Translations under genes and position numbers: made by a program
Part shown: positions 61,701 to 64,000 of the stretch, piece by piece
Position numbering within the stretch: position 1 is the stretch's first letter
Layout of the letters: each line of letters begins with the position of its first letter
Assembly: GCA_951213105.1 (NCBI GenBank)
Contig: OX578144.1
Location: forward strand, 87,061,015 to 87,125,014
DNA length: 64,000 nucleotides
Source: Amaurobius ferox
Lineage: Eukaryota; Arthropoda; Arachnida; Araneae; Amaurobiidae
Direction: 5' to 3'
The notes under the pieces: generated by a model
Told to the model about the DNA's origin: nothing
Databases searched by the model: none
Seen by the model: only the letters and a program-made list of their open reading frames with translations

Positions 61701-64000
61701 TTTTGAGTTTTCTAAAACATGAAACATGCATTTCAGCGTGGTGTATGTATATCTTTCCGTCTCTGTGGCTGTGCAATGTATGTACGTCTGGCTCAACTAC
61801 CCAACAAAATTCCACACAATTTGTTAGGTACATCACTTATGGGTTATCCTGGTGCTGATTAAATTTTGATACTATTCCAAAAAGTAATATCTTGCTAAAA
61901 GACCAGCAAAAATCGTCAAAATCTGCAATATAAAACTAAATATGCTTTGTCGTATTGATTCAACGGTTGTTTCGCGCTCAATTTCTGAAGGCAGAAAGAA
62001 TAAATCCACGCTTATTTCTCTGGAACCAAATGTTTTCGAGATATTTAAATGTTTTTATAATGCTTGCAGTCTGGTGACGTTTAGTTATGCGACAGGTTGC
62101 CGGATGAATAAGAAAATGTTTGAAATCTGTGTATTGAATATGATTTCAAATTAATATTTGTGTTATTTTGTGCATTTAAACTCAATTTGATTGATGACGA
62201 GTAAAGTGAAGAAAAAGTGAATTTGAGCCTGTAGGTAATGTTATGTGTTGCCCACATCACATTAGAGGGTTTTTTCCGGCTTCTTTAGTAGTTGTTTTCT
62301 GAATAATTTTGAAAATGAAACGATATCATTTATAAGTTGATTAAATCGAACAATTTATGGAATAGGTGGCTGCATGTTGAAGGAATGAGAGGTCATCAGT
62401 TCAGAAATTTAACTTCTAACTGATATCTGAAGGAACTTCTTCAGATCTAGTGAATATAATTTCTCAACATCGTACTGGCATATCGTACTCAATATCGTAA
62501 ATCAACGTCTGGGCAGCCGAAGATCGCAGATTTGATTCGCTGCTGGTGCATACTTTTACAACCTCTATTGTAATTTACGTATTAAAATTCTCCATGTAGG
62601 TTATCAATAACAAAACAAAAATTCACTTATTCGAAAGCTTATACCGGAATTTTATACAATCATCGTTCTATTTTATATTTCTTCATTTCGAAATAAAACG
62701 ACAGAGGTCATTCTAAATTCAGCTTTTCTCCTATGCAATATATCTCTGTAAGATATCTGTCTACAAATAAATAAATGGGAGACAAGAAAATATCTCCTTT
62801 GAGATTTATGGTGATGTAGAGATTGCAATTTTTCATTCAGACAAAATTTCTCCCTGTCTCAAGCTATTTTATTAATATCTATGTTTATTCAGAATTCACT
62901 GAATCTTTGAAGAAGCTTTATATAGTTTTTATGCAAAGAAGTCGAATTTTATACAGAGAATAATATTTTCATGATATTTATGCCGCTTTAATTCACAAGA
63001 ATATTTTTGATAGCTACATTAATATCCATATATGTTTTAAAAGGTTCCAGGATCGCAGACGCTGAGTCAGCATAATTGATGCTAGAATAGTGGAAATATG
63101 ACTCCGAAGATCTAAATGGCTTTGTATTTATTGATACTTAAATAAGTTCTTTCAGAAAAAACTGAAATCTTGATAGAAATGAAAAGTTAATTGCATAAAT
63201 ATGTCACTAGAAACATGTTCCATAAACACCAAAAACAAACGCAAAATCTTTAGCGGTTTATAATATTTTTCATTAATGAGAAAATAATAGCGCGCATTAT
63301 TGTTAACTTGGCTACATTTACCAAAAGTCACCAAATTGGCGATGTGTCTTTAAATTTTTCGCTGAGTTCACCTAAGTGACATCATACAAAGCGCGACAGC
63401 AACAGATATAGGCTATTCTTATGTGCTACACGATGTAACTTTAAGTCCACAGGGTCTGTCTTCGTCCTGGTCCTTGTGATATACATAAGAAGACTTCGAT
63501 CGCTTCGACTAATTCAAATTGCTGTTTTAAGAGTTTTATTTTAACCTTTTTCTTACGGGTGGGACAACGTCCATCTCAAATGAAGAACCTCCTAAAAAGA
63601 CAGGACTTTGCCATACTTATCCCAAACAGTTCGATCCACCTTTGCGAACATTGGCATCAAGTCTTTGAGGTTTACGGATACGGTTTACATTTGCAGAAAA
63701 GTTGTGATTTTGTAAATTGGTTTAAGATTTTAAGACTTTCGTTTAACGATAAGTGTATGAGAAACGATCATCTTCCGGATCTAGTAGACTTCACATACAC
63801 GATTGATAGGTGACTTTTAAACGGGAACATCCTTTCTGAACCATGATTAATATATTGCCTCGGCGTTCATAATTGGTTCATAGGTCTACGAGAAGTTAGG
63901 AGAGTACAAATGGTTTAGATTGACGGTAAAGAAGGCTTCGTTTGATTCGCTATTTTGCCTAAAAGTAACCAAGTTAGTTGCATTATATCAAGTTTGAATA
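58718..64000. repeat. Duplicated unit B5, left part (cut by window end)
   Basis: It matches 11880-17150 of unit B at an offset of 46,838 to 46,852 bp with few substitutions. It includes the B-specific 1.97-kb segment (58746-60710), the 328-bp tandem duplication and the composite Z-X2-W repeat (about 61030-63050). It ends before the place where the SINE would be, so SINE presence in this copy cannot be judged. Confidence 0.9.
58998..60218 (+). pseudogene. piggyBac transposase remnant, B5
   Basis: Nearly identical to 12160-13380, with the same stops and the same DILRNLHFNDIDKDMPRHDK segment. Shared disabling changes show that it was already dead before the 48-kb duplication. Confidence 0.8.

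Overview
The window is AT-rich eukaryotic DNA with no intact host gene that I can recognise. It is made of tandem segmental duplications and decayed transposable elements: LINE, hAT, Tc1/mariner, piggyBac, a 5S-rRNA-derived SINE, a reverse transcriptase of unassigned (possibly Penelope-like) type, a THAP-domain exon pair and several unclassified repeat families. Splice-like sites, long (TA)n/(GT)n tracts and this transposon mix indicate an animal, most likely an arthropod. An arachnid is my best guess, from the general look of the Tc1 and RNase H-bearing LINE proteins, and is only an inference.

Layout. A unit of about 11-14 kb is repeated head to tail. Unit A1 is 1-11879. Unit B runs from 11880 to 20830 and resumes at 40993-48272; a 20.2-kb block (20831-40992) separates its two halves. 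Unit A4 (48273-58717) repeats A1, and B5 (58718-64000) repeats the start of B. A1+B therefore matches A4+B5 at an offset of 48,272 bp falling to 46,838 bp, so there are two levels: an older A/B duplication and a younger, much more similar copy of about 48 kb. The younger level could be a real duplication or an unmerged haplotype in the assembly. Unit phase is arbitrary; I used the window start.

Contents of the unit. In order it carries a composite diverged repeat (about 340-2450 in A1), an A-specific inverted repeat (3101-3281), a 603-bp tandem duplication rich in a short GATACG/CTAAATAA motif (4951-6168), a repeat called Y here (6560-7440, minus), the 3' part of an hAT transposase (7445-8217) and the 5' end plus endonuclease region of a LINE (9880-10660, minus). 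B units add a 1.97-kb segment with a piggyBac transposase remnant. B alone has a 382-bp 5S-derived SINE at 18523-18904, with a 15-bp target duplication.

The 20-kb block and the right half of B hold the most informative archaeology. A Tc1 element (30149-31442) sits in a Y repeat. A palindrome (32696-34120) carries a THAP exon in each arm. One LINE on the minus strand is split by a second Tc1 (37488-38913) and by an hAT (39359-41786) that itself received a 5'-truncated RNase H-bearing LINE (39784-40613). An isolated reverse transcriptase frame (42422-43129) lies further right. Target-site duplications or reading-frame continuity support these nestings.

These parts do not work together as a pathway; the sequence reads as a record of duplication, insertion, deletion and unequal crossing-over. 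I found no CRISPR array, operon, tRNA gene or convincing new functional system.
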